From assembly GCA_019186985.1 (NCBI GenBank), contig JABARQ010000013.1, positions 186,001-250,000 on the forward strand: a DNA stretch of 64,000 nt, read 5' to 3'. Positions 33,750 through 41,897 of the stretch are shown here, piece after piece. A model generated the notes under the pieces. That model was not told the DNA's origin. It was given only the letters and a program-made list of their open reading frames with translations, and did not search any database. Positions within the stretch are counted from its first letter, which is position 1. Every line of letters begins with the position of its first letter. A program made the translations under genes and the position numbers. The stretch is from Prosthecobacter sp. (GTDB lineage: Bacteria; Verrucomicrobiota; Verrucomicrobiia; Verrucomicrobiales; Verrucomicrobiaceae).

Positions 33750-34574
33750 ATGTCCGCCCGAAAAATCCCCGTCCTCGCCTTGATCGCGGTTTTGTCTGCC
33801 TGGATGACCGCCGAGGTGGCGGCGCAGGACACGCCGCCCGCCGTCACGCGGGCTCCTGCGGCTGCCGCCTCCGCTTCATCTCCCGCCGACAACCCTTATG
33901 CCGCCGCGCTGACGCTGGACGGTTTTGTCGAACGCACGGGCGTGATGGCCTATCCCTTGATCGGCCTGTCGATGGTGACGGCCTTCTTCATCGTGCTGTT
34001 TTCCTTCACCGTCAGGCAGGGCACGGTGGTGAGCGACGCCTTCATGAACTCGGCGGACGCGCTGATCCGCAAGCAGGACTACCTGGGCCTGCTGGCCGTC
34101 TGCAACCGGCGCAACGAATGCATCGCGCGCATCACCGCCAAGACGCTGGACTTCGCCACGCGCAACCCCACCGCCAGCTTCGAGGAGGTGAAGGAGGTCA
34201 CGGAGGCCGAGGGCAACCGCCAGTCCAGCCTGCTGCTGGCGCGCATTGCCTACCTCGGGGACGTGGGGGCGGTGGCGCCGATGCTCGGCCTGCTCGGAAC
34301 CACCCTGGGAATGATCACCACCTTCCATGAGATCTCCAACACCCAGTATGGCGGCAGCAACCAGCTCGGCCTGGCCCAGGGCGTCTCCGAGGCGCTGCTC
34401 TGCACGGCCTCAGGCCTGGTCATCGGCATCCCCGCCCTCATTTTTTACGCGATCTTCCGCGGCAAGGTGAACCGCCTGATTTCGGAGATGGAGGCCGCCA
34501 CCACCCACATCATGGCCCTGCTGGCCGTCCAGTACAAGCGCGCCGCCCGCGCCGCCGCCGGACGTCCCGAGTGA
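33750..34574 (+). CDS. MotA/TolQ/ExbB-family proton channel protein
   Basis: 274 residues. A cleavable signal peptide-like N-terminus (IPVLALIAVLSAWMTAEVAAQ) and a short periplasmic segment precede three membrane helices (MAYPLIGLSMVTAFFIVLF near 65-85; IAYLGDVGAVAPMLGLLGTTLGMI near 165-185, the most conserved helix; ALLCTASGLVIGIPALIFYAIF near 215-235). With ExbD it forms the proton-driven stator that energises an outer-membrane or cell-wall machine. The extra signal peptide is found in some verrucomicrobial and planctomycete members. ExbD begins 18 bases after its stop, so they are cotranscribed. Confidence 0.88.
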   Translation: MSARKIPVLALIAVLSAWMTAEVAAQDTPPAVTRAPAAAASASSPADNPYAAALTLDGFVERTGVMAYPLIGLSMVTAFFIVLFSFTVRQGTVVSDAFMNSADALIRKQDYLGLLAVCNRRNECIARITAKTLDFATRNPTASFEEVKEVTEAEGNRQSSLLLARIAYLGDVGAVAPMLGLLGTTLGMITTFHEISNTQYGGSNQLGLAQGVSEALLCTASGLVIGIPALIFYAIFRGKVNRLISEMEAATTHIMALLAVQYKRAARAAAGRPE

Positions 34575-34592
34575 GCAACCGACTGAAGCTCC

Positions 34593-35033
34593 ATGAACTT
34601 CCGCAAACAACATTCCATCGAGCCCACGCCGATGCAGCTCGCGCCGCTGGTGGACGTGCTGTTCCTGCTGGTGATCTTTTTCGCCGTGACCTCCCACTAT
34701 GCGAAGAACGAGCAGGTGATGGACATCAGCGTGCCCGCGGCCGACGAGGGCAAGGAGAAGGAGTCGCGCAACGTCGGGGAGATCATCATCAACATCAAGA
34801 CCCAGGGCGAGATCATCGTGAACGGCCAGGAGCTTTCCGAGGAGGAACTGCTGGTGAAGCTGAAGAACATCGTGGCGGTCTACAAGGACCAGGCGGTGAT
34901 CCTGCGCGGCGACGAGGTGGCGGACTACAAGTTCGTGGTCAACGTGCTGAACATCTGCCAGAAGGCAGGCATCTGGAACATCGCCTTCGCCACCCGCAGG
35001 CCCGAGGCGGCGGAAGCCTCCAAAAAGCCTTGA
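34593..35033 (+). CDS. ExbD/TolR-family biopolymer transport protein
   Basis: 146 residues. A single membrane helix near 20-40 (LVDVLFLLVIFFAVTSHY) follows a basic N-terminus, with the conserved Asp in PLVDVLF that carries protons. The periplasmic domain is short and includes VILRGDEVADYKFVVNVLNICQKAGIWNIAFAT, a typical ExbD/TolR end. It stays between ExbB and the TPR gene on one transcript, so these three probably build one energised envelope complex. The partner receptor is unknown, as no TonB-like gene is adjacent. Confidence 0.9.
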   Translation: MNFRKQHSIEPTPMQLAPLVDVLFLLVIFFAVTSHYAKNEQVMDISVPAADEGKEKESRNVGEIIINIKTQGEIIVNGQELSEEELLVKLKNIVAVYKDQAVILRGDEVADYKFVVNVLNICQKAGIWNIAFATRRPEAAEASKKP

Positions 35034-35039
35034 AGTGAC

Positions 35040-37523
35040 ATGAGCCCAGCCACGTCCCAGACGCCCATGTTTCGTCCCTTGTACACCCTGCCGCTGGCCG
35101 TGCTGGTCCTTGCCGCCGTCCCCTGCCTGCTGCCCGCGCAGAACGCGCCGCGGGCCGTCCCCGTCGAGGATGATGAGCGCCCCGTGCCAAAGGCCATTCC
35201 CGTGGGGCCGGGCGAAACCCGCCCCGCCCAGCCTGCGCGCCCGAGGGGGCCGGATGAAGACCTCTTTGAATATGCCACGCTCGCCTATGACCGGGGCGAG
35301 TGGAGCATGGCCTCCCAGTCCTTCGGGCAGTATCTCCAGACCTACCCCTCGGGCCGCCATGTGCCGGCCTCGCTGTTTCGCATCGGCGAGTGCTACATGA
35401 AGCTGGACCAGCTCAAGGTGGCTGAAACCTATTATGAAGAAGTGGTGAACCGCTACCCGAACAGCGAGGGCGCCCCTTCGGCGGCCTACCGTCTCGGCGC
35501 CATGCGCTTCAACGCCCGTGACTTTGACCAGTCGGCCCGCCTGTTCGCCCTTTGTGAATCCAAGAGCGCCCTGCCGCAGGTCCGGCTGGCGGCCAGCTTC
35601 AACAAGGCACGCGCCTACCAGATGCTTGGTGACACCAAGCGCCAGTCGGCCGCCCTGAACGCCGTGCTGGCGGTGAAGACGGACAATCCCTACCGCGAGG
35701 CGACCTTGCTCAGCCTGGGCACCCTTTACCTGGCCGAGGACAAGAAGGCGGAGGCGCTGCCGTTGTTCACCGAGCTGCTTCAGTCCAGCAAGGACAACGC
35801 CATCGTCTCCGAGGCGGCGGTGAAGGCGGCGGTGCTCCAGGCCGAGCTGGGCAGGCCGGAGGAGGCCGTGCCGCTTTTCGAACGTGCCCTCAAGCTGCCC
35901 GAAACCAGCGCGGCGAACCGCGGCATCGCCCTCGTCGGCGTCGTTCAGGCGCTGTTTGCCAAGGGTGACTACGACGGTGTCATCAACAACTACAACGCCA
36001 ACGCCGGCGTCCTGCCCGAGGGGGACACGCGGCCGAAGATGCTGCTCATGGTCGGCAACGCCTTCCGCATGAAGAAGAGCTATGCGCGCGCCGTTGAAAC
36101 CTACCTGATGGTGGAGCAGGGCTCCGCAGGCACGGAGGCGGCGTTTGAGGCCGGCTACTGGAAGCTCTACTGCTTCTACCTCCTCGACGACAAGGACCTT
36201 GCCGAGTTCGCCACGGCCTTCATCACGAAGAACGCCGACAGTCATGCTGATCATGAGCTTCTCAACCTGGCGCGCCTGATCCGCGCCGACCATTACTTCA
36301 ACCGCCAGAAGCATGCCGATGCGGCGGCCAGCTTTGCCGAGGTGAAGATGGAGAAGCTGCCGGCGAAGCTCCAGCCGGGCACGTTGTTCAACAAGGCCTG
36401 GGCCCTTGCCGAGGCCGGCCGGGCGCAGGACGCCATCCTGGCGTTCACCCAGTTCATCAATGAAAACCGCGGCCATGAGCTCACCGCCAGGGCGCTGGCA
36501 CGACGCGGCTTGGCCTACCGTGAGGCCAAGGATACGCTGAACGCCATGACCGACTTCAAGAAGGTCGCCGAGGAGCATCCCAATTCCGAGGCCGCCGAAC
36601 TGGCCTATCTGCAGATGGGCCTCATCGCCTCCGAGCAGCGCGACTTCAAGGCCACCATCGCCGCCTTTGACCTGCTGGTGAAAAAGTTTCCCAGGAGCCC
36701 CGCCGCCGCCCAGGCCTGGTTTGGCATCGGCCGCGCCTACTACTCCCTCCAGCAGTGGGACGATGCCGTGAAGGCGCTCACGAAGGCCGTCGACACCGAC
36801 CGCAAGACCTATCTGGACCAGGCCAGCCAGATGATCATCCAGGCCCAGTATGTTCAGCAGAACGTCGAGGCGCTGGGCAAGGCGATCGACGACTACCGCC
36901 GCGCCAATGCCGGCGGCAACATCCCGCCCAACGTGCTCACCTGGCTCGGCCTCACCTATTATAACCAAAAGAACTACCCGCGTGCGGCCCAGTACCTTGC
37001 CATCGCCGCCACGCCGGACGCGCCCGAAAACACCGACCCGCGCGTCTGGAGCTACCTGGGAATGGCCTTCCTGGAGACCAGGGATTACGAAAGCAGCGTC
37101 AAGTCCACGGACCACTTCCTCAAGGTCACCCCCGACGGTGCTCCCAAGGCCCGGGGCCTTCTCACCAAGGGCAGGGCGCTGCTCGGTCTCGGCAAGTTTG
37201 ACGAGGCCGAGGCGGTCGTGCAGGAAGGCCTGGCCTTCGCCAAGGACGGCAAGCCGCAGGCCCTTCTGCTCATCCTCCAGGGAGACATCCTCATGGCCCT
37301 CGGGGACAAGCTCGCCACCTCAGGACAGGGGGCCGCCGCAGGTTCGAAATACACGGCCGCCGCAGGCAAGTTCATGATCCCCGCCCAGTTCTTTGACGAT
37401 GACGAGATCACGCCCGAGTCCCTCGACAAGGCGGCCGTGGCGCTGGAGAAGAGCGGTCAGGCCGCCAAGGCGGGTGAATTCCGCAAGCTGTTGAAGGACA
37501 AATATCCGTCCTATTCACGCTGA
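35040..37523 (+). CDS. Exported TPR-repeat protein of the ExbB-ExbD operon
   Basis: 827 residues. A signal peptide lies near the start; M10 (FRPLYTLPLAVLVLAAVPCLLPAQ) gives the more usual form, so ATG 35067 is an alternative to 35040. The mature chain is a long series of tetratricopeptide pairs (LAYDRGEWSMASQSFGQYLQ, AYRLGAMRFNARDFDQSARLF, LARRGLAYREAKDTLNAMTDF, GIGRAYYSLQQWDDAVKALTKA and others) spanning most residues from about 75 to 800. Such long TPR solenoids act as periplasmic or outer-membrane scaffolds like YbgF or BamD. Its start overlaps the ExbD region by a gap of only six bases, which supports a role in the same complex. Confidence 0.82.
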   Translation: MSPATSQTPMFRPLYTLPLAVLVLAAVPCLLPAQNAPRAVPVEDDERPVPKAIPVGPGETRPAQPARPRGPDEDLFEYATLAYDRGEWSMASQSFGQYLQTYPSGRHVPASLFRIGECYMKLDQLKVAETYYEEVVNRYPNSEGAPSAAYRLGAMRFNARDFDQSARLFALCESKSALPQVRLAASFNKARAYQMLGDTKRQSAALNAVLAVKTDNPYREATLLSLGTLYLAEDKKAEALPLFTELLQSSKDNAIVSEAAVKAAVLQAELGRPEEAVPLFERALKLPETSAANRGIALVGVVQALFAKGDYDGVINNYNANAGVLPEGDTRPKMLLMVGNAFRMKKSYARAVETYLMVEQGSAGTEAAFEAGYWKLYCFYLLDDKDLAEFATAFITKNADSHADHELLNLARLIRADHYFNRQKHADAAASFAEVKMEKLPAKLQPGTLFNKAWALAEAGRAQDAILAFTQFINENRGHELTARALARRGLAYREAKDTLNAMTDFKKVAEEHPNSEAAELAYLQMGLIASEQRDFKATIAAFDLLVKKFPRSPAAAQAWFGIGRAYYSLQQWDDAVKALTKAVDTDRKTYLDQASQMIIQAQYVQQNVEALGKAIDDYRRANAGGNIPPNVLTWLGLTYYNQKNYPRAAQYLAIAATPDAPENTDPRVWSYLGMAFLETRDYESSVKSTDHFLKVTPDGAPKARGLLTKGRALLGLGKFDEAEAVVQEGLAFAKDGKPQALLLILQGDILMALGDKLATSGQGAAAGSKYTAAAGKFMIPAQFFDDDEITPESLDKAAVALEKSGQAAKAGEFRKLLKDKYPSYSR

Positions 37524-37654
37524 GCCCTGGGCCTGCGTCGGGAGAATGGGTGGGCCTTTGTCAGGCTGAAAAAGATGGAAAGACCCGTGTTTCAGGCAAG
37601 GTAGTCCTTCCTGGCGCACACCCGTCCCCGCGCCTTCACGAAGCATCCCCCCCA

Positions 37655-39979
37655 ATGTTTTCGACCCGATCCCAATTCCTGTTCCTGGGCGGACTCCTGT
37701 TCCTGGAGCCCGTGTCGGCTGCTCCCGCCGAGCATCCCGGCAAGCCCTTGTATCAAAAGCTCTGCGCCGACTGCCATGGCGACCGCGGCCAGGGCGTGGA
37801 GGATGAATACGACGAGCCGCTGACCGGTGAAAAGAGCGTTGAGGCGCTCGCCCGCCAGATCGACCGCACGATGCCCGAGGATGACCCGGACAAGACCACG
37901 CCCGGGGATTCCAGGCTCATCGCCGAGTACATCCACGACGCCTTCTATTCGCCCGAGGCCCAGGCTCGCAGCAACCCGCCGACCAGGGACCTTGCGCGCC
38001 TCACGACGGAGCAGTTCCGCAACAGCGTCATGGATGTCATCGGGCGCTTCCGAATGGGGCCCGGCTTCGACCGTCCCGTCGGAACCGAGCAGGGCCTGAA
38101 GGCCGCCTACCGCGGAGTCGAGCTTCCCAAGCCTGGCGAGAAGCCCGTGGACACCACGCCGAAGCAGGGCATCAAGGCCAAGCGGCCTAACAAAACCATC
38201 GAAAGGGTCGAGCCTGCGGTCTCCTTCCACTGGGGGCCGGACAGCCCGGTGAAGGAGACGCTGGAGGCCGAGCAGTTTCAGAACCGCTTCGACGGCTGCG
38301 TCGTCGCCCGCGAGACAGGCCTTTACGAGTTTGCCGTGAAGTCGGAAAACGGCTTCCGCCTGTGGATCAACGACACTTCCGAGGGCGATGCGCTGATCGA
38401 CGGCTGGGTGAGCGCCGGGCCGGAGGTTCGCGAGGAGAAGAGGACGATTTATCTCGTCGGCGGACGCGCCTACCGGCTGGTGCTGGAGCACTTCAAGTTC
38501 AAGGAGAAGTCATCCTCCATCGAGCTGTGGTGGAAGCCGCCGCATGGCGTCAGGGAGATCATCCCCGCCGGCGCCCTGCGCACGGACCGGCCGCGCGAGC
38601 TGATGATCGTGAACACCGAGTTTCCCGCCGATGACAGCAGCGGCGGTTATCCGCGTGGCACGACGATCTCCAAGGACTGGGACCAGGCGGTGACCGACGC
38701 CGCCATCGCCGCAGCCGAGCACGTGGTGGCCAACGTCGACGAACTTGCCCAGACCAAGCCCGGGGCAGCGGACCGGACGGAGAAGCTGCACAGGCTTGCC
38801 GAGGCCTTTGTGGAGGCCGCCTTCCGCCGTCCCCCTGGCGACGACTTGAAAAGGCTGCTGATCGAGCCGCAGTTCAAGGCCGCGAAGACGCCGGAGACGG
38901 CGGTGAAACGCGTGGTGATGCTGGCGCTCAAGTCACCGCAGTTTCTCTATCCCGGCCTGCCCGGGGACGGGCCGTCGGATGATTATGACAGGGCTGCCAG
39001 CCTGGCGCTGACGCTTTGGGACTCCATTCCTGACAGGAAGCTCCTGCAGGCGGCGGCCCAGGGAAGGCTGCGCACCCGCGACCAGGTTCGCGCCGAGGCC
39101 TCCCGCATGCTGGCCGACGCCCGTGCGAAGGCCAAGCTGCACGGCTTTTTCCACCACTGGCTGGAACTCGAGCGCGCCGAGGCCACGAGCAAGGATCCCA
39201 AGGCCTTCCCCGACTTCACGCCTGAACTTCTCGCCGACCTGCGCGAGTCGCTGTTCCAGTTCATCGACGAGGTCGTGTGGAACGGAAAGTCAGACTACCG
39301 CGAGCTCCTGCAGGCGGACTATCTCCTGCTCAACGAGCGCCTTGGCAGGTTTTACGGCAGGCCGGTCGCCGGTGAGGCCTTCCAGCGCGTCGCCTTCGAC
39401 CCGAAGCAGCGCGCCGGGGTGGTCACGCATCCCTACCTGCTTGCCTCGCTGGCCTATTCAAGGCAGTCCTCGCCGGTGCACCGCGGAGTCTTCCTCACCC
39501 GCAACATCGTCGGCATGTCGCTCAAGCCGCCGAAGAAGGCGGTGGTGTTCGAGGACAGCCACTTCAACCCGAAGCTCACCATGCGCGAGAAGATCACGGA
39601 GCTGACCCGCAGCGGCGCCTGCATGAGCTGCCACAGCATGATCAACCCCCTCGGCTTCAGCCTGGAAAACTTCGACGCCGTGGGGCGCTGGCGCACGAAG
39701 GACAACAACAAGCCTGTCAATCCGGTGAGCGAGTTCACCACGCATGAGGGCCAGCTGGTCCGGCTCAGCGGCCCGCGTGACATCGTCAACTATGTCTCCG
39801 GCAACCCCGGCGGCCACCGCGCCTTCATCCGCCACCTTTTCCACCACCTGGTCAAGCAGGAGCCTGGCGCCTATGGAGCCGCCACGCTCGACACGCTCCA
39901 GAAGGATTTTGCGGCGAACCAGTGCAGCATCCAGAGGCTGATGACCGAGATCGCCCTTGTGGCGGCGGAGGTGAAGTGA
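37655..39979 (+). CDS. Planctomycete-type c-type cytochrome protein (PSCyt/DUF1592-DUF1588-DUF1585) with PA14 domain
   Basis: 774 residues. A signal peptide (to about 23) is followed by a cytochrome c site CADCH (Cys37, Cys40, His41). Then come a DUF1587-type start (ARLTTEQFRNSVMDVIG), a PA14-like beta sandwich at about 185-310 (ETGLYEFAVKSENGFRLWIND), DUF1592 (LTLWDSIPDRKLL, HGFFHHWLEL), DUF1588 (GVVTHPYLLASLAYSRQSSPVHRGVFLTRNIVG, read as LLASLAYSRQSSPVHRG) with a second CMSCH (656-660), and DUF1585 (INPLGFSLENFDAVGRW). The family is found in Planctomycetes and Verrucomicrobia, usually next to DUF1552 proteins, and is thought to bind or oxidise polysaccharides; no reaction is proven. The PA14 may bind carbohydrate. 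Confidence 0.88.
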   Translation: MFSTRSQFLFLGGLLFLEPVSAAPAEHPGKPLYQKLCADCHGDRGQGVEDEYDEPLTGEKSVEALARQIDRTMPEDDPDKTTPGDSRLIAEYIHDAFYSPEAQARSNPPTRDLARLTTEQFRNSVMDVIGRFRMGPGFDRPVGTEQGLKAAYRGVELPKPGEKPVDTTPKQGIKAKRPNKTIERVEPAVSFHWGPDSPVKETLEAEQFQNRFDGCVVARETGLYEFAVKSENGFRLWINDTSEGDALIDGWVSAGPEVREEKRTIYLVGGRAYRLVLEHFKFKEKSSSIELWWKPPHGVREIIPAGALRTDRPRELMIVNTEFPADDSSGGYPRGTTISKDWDQAVTDAAIAAAEHVVANVDELAQTKPGAADRTEKLHRLAEAFVEAAFRRPPGDDLKRLLIEPQFKAAKTPETAVKRVVMLALKSPQFLYPGLPGDGPSDDYDRAASLALTLWDSIPDRKLLQAAAQGRLRTRDQVRAEASRMLADARAKAKLHGFFHHWLELERAEATSKDPKAFPDFTPELLADLRESLFQFIDEVVWNGKSDYRELLQADYLLLNERLGRFYGRPVAGEAFQRVAFDPKQRAGVVTHPYLLASLAYSRQSSPVHRGVFLTRNIVGMSLKPPKKAVVFEDSHFNPKLTMREKITELTRSGACMSCHSMINPLGFSLENFDAVGRWRTKDNNKPVNPVSEFTTHEGQLVRLSGPRDIVNYVSGNPGGHRAFIRHLFHHLVKQEPGAYGAATLDTLQKDFAANQCSIQRLMTEIALVAAEVK

Positions 39980-40039
39980 GGCGCGTGCCGCAAGCCGCGG
40001 CGTTCAGCGTGAATCAACGATGTGGCTGAACAGGCAGGA

Positions 40040-40066
40040 GCCGGGCAGGCATGAACCTGTCCCGGC
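40040..40066 (+). other. Hairpin between convergent genes (terminator-like, no T tract)
   Basis: GCCGGGCAGG (40040-40049) pairs with CCTG-T-CCCGGC (40056-40066), ten pairs with one bulged T and a six-base loop. It lies in the gap between the cytochrome gene and the end of amt, so it may help end either transcript. Confidence 0.4.
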
Positions 40067-40109
40067 CTCTCCCGGTGTTCCGGACGGCAGCCCCGAGGAC
40101 TGCCTGGCT

Positions 40110-41453
40110 TCAGGCGTTGTAGCCGGACTCGCCATGTTCGGCGAGGTCGAGCCCCTGGTTCTCCTGGTCGGCGTCAACGCGCAGGCCGATGGTCATGGCG
40201 ATGAGCTTCAGCAGCACGAAGCTGACGATGCCGGAAAGCAGGATGGTGTAGAGCGATGCGAGCAGCTGGGTGACGAGCTGGCCGCCCATGGTCACGCCCT
40301 CGGCGTAGCCCTGGCCGCCGAACGCGGGGGAGGCGAAGATGGCGACGAGCACCGTGCCGACGAAGCCGCCGACGCCATGCACGCCGAAGACATCGAGGGA
40401 GTCGTCATACTTGAAGGCCTGCTTCACCTTCGCGCAGAAGAGCCAGCAGACAAGAGCGCTCAGGCCGCCGATGCAGATCGCGCCCACCGGGCCGACCTTG
40501 CCGGATGCGGGGGTGATGGCGGCAAGCCCGGCGATTGAGCCTGTGGCGATGCCGAGCGCGCTGGGCTTGCCGACCTTGATCTTCTCAATGAGCGACCAGA
40601 CGACGCAGGCGGCGCTGGCGGACAGGTGCGTGACCACCACGGTCATCGCGGCGCTGCCATTGGCGGCCACCTGGCTGCCGCCGTTGAAGCCGAACCAGCC
40701 CACCCAGAGCATGCCGGCCCCGGCGATGGTGAAGGGCAGGTTGTGCGGCATCATCGGCGTGTGAGGATGGCCGCGGCGCGGGCCGACCATGATGCAGGCC
40801 ACCAGGGCGGCGACCCCTGCGGTGATGTGCACCACGATGCCTCCCGCGAGGTCGATGACGTTGGTCAGGCCGAAGAACTCCATCCTGTGCCACACTCCCC
40901 AGCAGGTGGGCGCATAGACGAGCAGGCTCCAGAAGATGCTGAACACCATGACCGCGCTGAACTTCATGCGCTCCGCAAAGGCGCCGATGAAGAGGCCGGG
41001 TGTGATGAGAAAGAACATCATCTGGTAGGCGAACCAAAGCGGTTCCGGAATGTTGGGATAGGCCGCATAGGTGCTGGCCGGAGTGACGCCCCTGAGGAAG
41101 GACTTGCCCAGCGTGCCGATGAAGCCGCTGTCGCCCGTGAAGCTGAGCGAGTAGCCGCAGGCCAGCCAGACCAGGCTGAGGACGGCCGTCAGCGCGAAGC
41201 ACTGCATGAAGATGGAAAGCACGTTCTTGGAGCGCACGAGGCCGGCGTAGAAGAGCGCAAGGCCGGGGATCATCATGAACAGCACGAGGGCCGTCGAGGT
41301 GAGCAGCCAGGCGGTGTCACCGCTCTGGAGGGTGGAGGGGGCTGTTTCGGCGGCGTGCAACGACGAGGTGACGGAGGCACAGCAAAGCGCGGCGCACACC
41401 GCAAAGAACGGCGTGGCGCCACGCCCGCGACGCAGGAGCGCAGGGTGGGTCAT
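40110..41453 (-). CDS. amt: Ammonium transporter, Amt family
   Basis: 447 residues with a signal peptide (to about 33) and eleven membrane segments. Amt hallmarks: the pore-lining first twin His in VVHITAG, the second in FGVHGVGG, and WFGFNGGSQVAANGSA, the conserved loop. A start at ATG 41453 is chosen; the in-frame codon upstream at 41507 would place an unusual hydrophilic extension. It conducts ammonium into the cell. A near-consensus sigma-54 promoter lies 76 bases upstream, which fits nitrogen control by NtrC; no glnK gene is adjacent. It separates the two usually neighbouring DUF1592 and DUF1552 genes. Confidence 0.93.
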   Translation of the reverse strand: MTHPALLRRGRGATPFFAVCAALCCASVTSSLHAAETAPSTLQSGDTAWLLTSTALVLFMMIPGLALFYAGLVRSKNVLSIFMQCFALTAVLSLVWLACGYSLSFTGDSGFIGTLGKSFLRGVTPASTYAAYPNIPEPLWFAYQMMFFLITPGLFIGAFAERMKFSAVMVFSIFWSLLVYAPTCWGVWHRMEFFGLTNVIDLAGGIVVHITAGVAALVACIMVGPRRGHPHTPMMPHNLPFTIAGAGMLWVGWFGFNGGSQVAANGSAAMTVVVTHLSASAACVVWSLIEKIKVGKPSALGIATGSIAGLAAITPASGKVGPVGAICIGGLSALVCWLFCAKVKQAFKYDDSLDVFGVHGVGGFVGTVLVAIFASPAFGGQGYAEGVTMGGQLVTQLLASLYTILLSGIVSFVLLKLIAMTIGLRVDADQENQGLDLAEHGESGYNA

Positions 41454-41528
41454 GGTTGGTTGGGAATGTGGTTGGTTGCTTGAGCCGCTGCAGTGGGTGG
41501 TCTGCAACGTCTCGAATCGATCTCAAGC

Positions 41529-41544
41529 AGCAGGTGTCGTGCCA
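41529..41544 (-). promoter_or_regulatory. Sigma-54 promoter (-24/-12) of amt
   Basis: On the minus strand the sequence reads TGGCACGACACCTGCT. Against the sigma-54 consensus TGGCACG-N4-TTGCT it has one mismatch (C for T at the first T of TTGC), and the GG and GC lie at the right spacing. Transcription would start near 41518, giving a leader of about 65 bases. Two GCACC half-sites lie further upstream at 41576-41580 and 41604-41608, possible but unconvincing NtrC contacts. Amt genes are classic sigma-54/NtrC targets. Confidence 0.75.
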
Positions 41545-41897
41545 GTTTTTTAGACTTTTCAGGACTGCTGTTTCGGCACCGTCGCCTGCTTGAATGCTTT
41601 TCCGCACCTGCTGACGATCAATCCCCGGATCCAGAACCCATTTCTCACTTCAGCTTGCGCCAGTGATGGCCTTCGCCAGCAAGGCGGCGGCGGATGTGAC
41701 TGCTGACCGCATGCGGGTTTCTGCAACGGAGCTGGTCATGATGCCAAGGAGGCAAAGGGCGGTGCCGGAAGGCTGGGGAAGGGAAGGCATGATCTGTAGT
41801 CTGCCGGATCAAGCTTCATTGCCCGGCGAAGGACGGAACCGGGTCATGATTTGACGCAAGACGCCTGCGTGGCAGACGTAGCCTAACCATCCCCCCC
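41545..41897. other. Divergent intergenic region between amt and the DUF1552 gene
   Basis: About 350 bases hold the amt regulatory region on one side and the promoter of the DUF1552 gene on the other. A 63-codon open frame at 41663-41854 has no Shine-Dalgarno, no recognisable product and no reason to be a gene. I see no tRNA, repeat or further conserved structure. Confidence 0.5.

Noticed and set aside
41570-41610. NtrC enhancer upstream of the amt promoter
   Set aside because: Only isolated GCACC half-sites are visible, not the paired GCAC...GTGC palindrome, so no site is called.
41663-41854. Possible 63-residue small gene between amt and the DUF1552 gene
   Set aside because: No ribosome site, no hydrophobic or motif pattern, and it lies in a regulatory gap.
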